This document shows positions 61,396 to 64,000 of a DNA stretch of 64,000 bases, piece by piece (positions within the stretch are counted from its first letter, which is position 1; every line of letters starts with the position of its first letter). The position numbers and the translations under genes are program-made. The notes beneath the pieces are model-generated. The model was not told where the DNA came from and made no database searches. It worked only from the letters and a program-made list of their open reading frames with translations. Source of the DNA: Mansonella perstans (taxonomy: Eukaryota; Nematoda; Chromadorea; Rhabditida; Onchocercidae); assembly GCA_037074765.1 (NCBI GenBank), contig JBAMDO010000575.1:372001-436000 (forward strand), written 5' to 3'.

Positions 61396-64000
61396 GCGAC
61401 CATTCAAAATATCACTCTCGAAATGATCTCACTGCAGAGCTTAAAGTTATGAAGAAGAAAGAAGAATAATTGCTATTTTGTGGTTTTAAATACGCTACTG
61501 TATCTGTCTCATAACTGTGCACATTTCTTCCATTCATCTAATAACTTATTGTTTGTATTGTTTTATTTGGATTAAAAATTTAACAAAAATGATTTAACAA
61601 CTACAAATTTCGCTAATTTCCTGTAAAAGTGTTAAATGTGGATGATTTCATTTCCTTCGGAAGATGAGAATAATTTTCCTTTTTTTGTGATAGACTGTGG
61701 AAGACAGTTAAAGAGATAAAAATTTTTTTGTCATGAATTCAGTTATGTAAGGTTGTGTGTAAATAATTTTCATATTTCCATATTGCACTTTTCTCAACTT
61801 ACTGTAATAAAAGTACAAAGTACTTTCATTAGTATGTAGTAATGTTTTTTTTATTGTTAAAAAATTTTTCCAAGTATATTTTGATTTGTTATTCACTTTT
61901 CAACATTTTTGACAGCATTTTATGATAAATAAAAAAATGAAATATAAATTTGCTAAAATACAAAAAAAACATAAACGTTCTGTTGTATGATAATATTCTA
62001 CTCTGAGCTAGTTGTGTGGATTGTGTCGCAGTTAGAGCTCTTTTAATAATTAAATAATTTTATATAAAAGGATGCAAAATTACTTTTTTTATTCTATTTT
62101 GACTGAAAAGAATTAGGTAATTCAGACATTGATATTTGTAATACTAAATAACTAATGGATTTTTTGATAGGAGAAAGTTAATATTGTAGTTCTGTGGTCA
62201 TATTAGACCAAAAGATCGTATGATTTGTCATACGCACCGGCTGGATAGTTTATTACCTCGCTGCACCAATTTGGCCGTTTTTCAATTCCTGTTTCTAGAG
62301 AAATATTTTTCCACTCGATTCAGAAAATTGGATTCTGTCACTTCAAACATTATCATTTATCGGGGGAAATTATTAGTGAATGAGCATATGTTACGGTCCT
62401 ATTATTTTATAGTCATTATGTTGCGAGTAAGTGATAGTAACAGTAAGCGAATTATCAATGGCGATTCATTTTCTTGATAAAGGACAGGATTTTATCCTAT
62501 GAAGAGAAAAACCGGTGATAAAAAAGTGGTGTTGTTCAGTGGTATTTTGCAGAATTTCTTTAAATTGTGATTATTTAAGAACTGAAGCAAAAATACCATC
62601 GAATTATTCTCACTGAATCATTTCATTTCATGTTATTCCGGATATCAAATGAAGGTGATTTAATAATGACAGTACCAGTAATCAAATGCGGTGAAAAATT
62701 AGCTGTTTGCACTTTTGCAAGATAATACAGAGAGAAAAATGGTGAAAAAATAATTTAAATATGACATATGCGACATGAAATTCAAATATTCTACTCTGTA
62801 CTCAGAAGATTTAAACATTTCAATCGTTTGCAGAAATACAAACACATACATACACACGCATATACCGCATATGACCAAATCTGAAAATTTTGATTTGAGA
62901 GAACACAAAAAAAAAAAAGAAGAAGAAGTACAAAGATCCTTTGACTACATTGGCAACCAATGTTGTTGTCACAGTCATATTATTAAAGATAATTCATCCG
63001 GACAGCTATAAACTATTAATGCATTTTGATGGCTTAAATGATATTTGCACTGTGTGATTTTGCTTTATAGCAAAATTAAATAAGAAATTTTGAATCGTAA
63101 TGAAAAAGAATTTTATTTTGCATCAGTCTTATCATTTAATGTATTTTTTAAATCGTTTTAATAATATTCCACTATCATTTCCTGTAGAATCCAAAAAATG
63201 TTGGGGGAATATTTGCAAACTTTTCTTCCACATTAAAAGGAAAATTAATTTTCTGTTAGTTTGCAGTGTTTGAACAGATATTTGAGATTCGAAAGGAAGG
63301 TCTCGTTCAAATAACAAGAAAAGAAACATATAATTGTTGATGTTTCTTAATGATCTAAAGCTACTCTTGAAGGAACGTATAATTTTTAAGCTTACAACTT
63401 TCAATTTTTAACTGACCATAAAAGTCATATGATTGTCATGAAATTAGTGAATTGAACTGATCTGTTATGCTTTATTTACCTTCAAAAAAAAAAAAAAAAA
63501 ATTCCAACAATGAATTTTTTTGAGAATGTAATAGAATCTTTCGCAAAAGTTGCAGAAGAAAAATTCATTTCTGTGAACGATCTGACTTTTTACTCTTTAC
63601 TGATCGTAGACTTTCCATGAGATTGCTTTAATATCTTTCACTTCTTTCTTGGCATTATTCTTTTCTTGGCACTTATTAAAAGTGGATGATTTCTTTCTAT
63701 ATGTTTCTGTGTTTTCTAACATATTTTCTGGTTTTTTAAGGGATGAAACATATCGTCATGGCTTGGCTTTTTGAAAACGACTATTTGAAAAGAATTCTAT
63801 CACAGTTCAGGTAAATGAATTTGTATGAAAAAAATTGTGTAAGAAAAACTATCAAAAATTGCGTCTTTTCCTCTTTTTTTGCTCCATCTTTTAATTGTCA
63901 AGAATTTCAAATTTTCAAAAGATTGCAATTTACAAAAGAGATGTTATTTGTCATTCTTCATCTTCATCTGTTCAAGAATCTAGAACCGGATTTTCTAGTT
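61396..64000. other. Right-hand flank, mostly non-coding
   Basis: AT-rich DNA with AATAAA signals (61.80 and 61.93 kb) that could end the LMBR1-like transcript. A GC-raised part at 62.2-62.5 kb opens an 85-codon plus frame with no family likeness. Poly-A runs occur at 62.9 and 63.5 kb. One possible first exon near 63.75 kb is listed separately. Confidence 0.5.
63743..63810 (+). CDS. Possible first coding exon of a gene running off the right edge
   Basis: An acceptor-like GGTTTTTTAAG is followed by GG and an ATG; the frame MKHIVMAWLFENDYLKRILS runs for 22 codons to a donor CAG/GTAAAT. The combination of spliced-leader-type acceptor, early ATG and good donor is suggestive. The family cannot be named from this much, and the next exon would lie partly or wholly outside the window. 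Confidence 0.25.

Noticed and set aside
1..64000. tRNA, rRNA, SL RNA genes and CRISPR arrays
   Set aside because: No tRNA cloverleaf motifs, rRNA segments, spliced-leader sequence (GGTTTAATTACCCAAG) or spaced direct-repeat arrays were noticed on either strand.

Overview
This is a nematode nuclear window. It is strongly AT-rich (about 70% A+T by eye, not counted). Genes are split by many introns whose splice sites look nematode-like (TTTCAG acceptors, GTAAGT-type donors), and several start codons lie a few bases after an acceptor-like TTCAG or TTTAG, as expected for spliced-leader trans-splicing. The lin-39 homeodomain and its flanks are almost identical to what I remember of C. elegans LIN-39, while intron sizes and AT-richness suggest a spirurid, probably filarial, species. 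The species is an inference.

Layout. 1-8.6 kb: non-coding, with simple repeats. 8.6-12.4 kb (minus): a two-exon Hox gene of 326 aa, Hox3-like or ceh-13/labial-like. 12.4-32.9 kb: a 20.5-kb interval without a convincing protein gene, holding a microRNA hairpin of the mir-993/mir-10 family at 14.7 kb, a MITE-like palindrome at 26.3 kb, small repeats and a few protein-like short ORFs. 32.9-46.6 kb (plus): lin-39, four exons, 203 aa, with a 9.6-kb intron between the YPWM exon and the homeodomain. 46.6-50.3 kb: a long TG tract and a possible retroelement relic. 50.3-55.7 kb (minus): DNA ligase IV, modelled as 17 exons and 932 aa in one continuous frame. 55.9-57.1 kb (minus): a single-exon RCC1L-like gene 198 bp upstream of the ligase, an operon-like spacing. 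57.7-61.2 kb (plus): an LMBR1-family membrane protein, ten exons, 472 aa, divergent from the RCC1L gene. 61.2-64 kb: a minisatellite that starts on the LMBR1 stop codon, then mostly non-coding sequence, with a possible first exon near the right edge.

How it fits together. The left 47 kb is part of a Hox cluster: two head-to-head Hox genes share a long interval that carries a Hox-cluster microRNA. The right part is a compact housekeeping block: end-joining DNA repair, a mitochondrial RCC1-like factor and a multi-pass membrane protein.

Most notable points: (1) the Hox-embedded mir-993/mir-10 family hairpin; (2) a histidine in the ligase IV KxDGxR motif at the position of human R278, where R278H is a known LIG4-syndrome allele; (3) the divergent Hox gene facing lin-39; (4) the RCC1L/LIG4 operon-like pair; (5) an intron of LMBR1 that is fully in frame.
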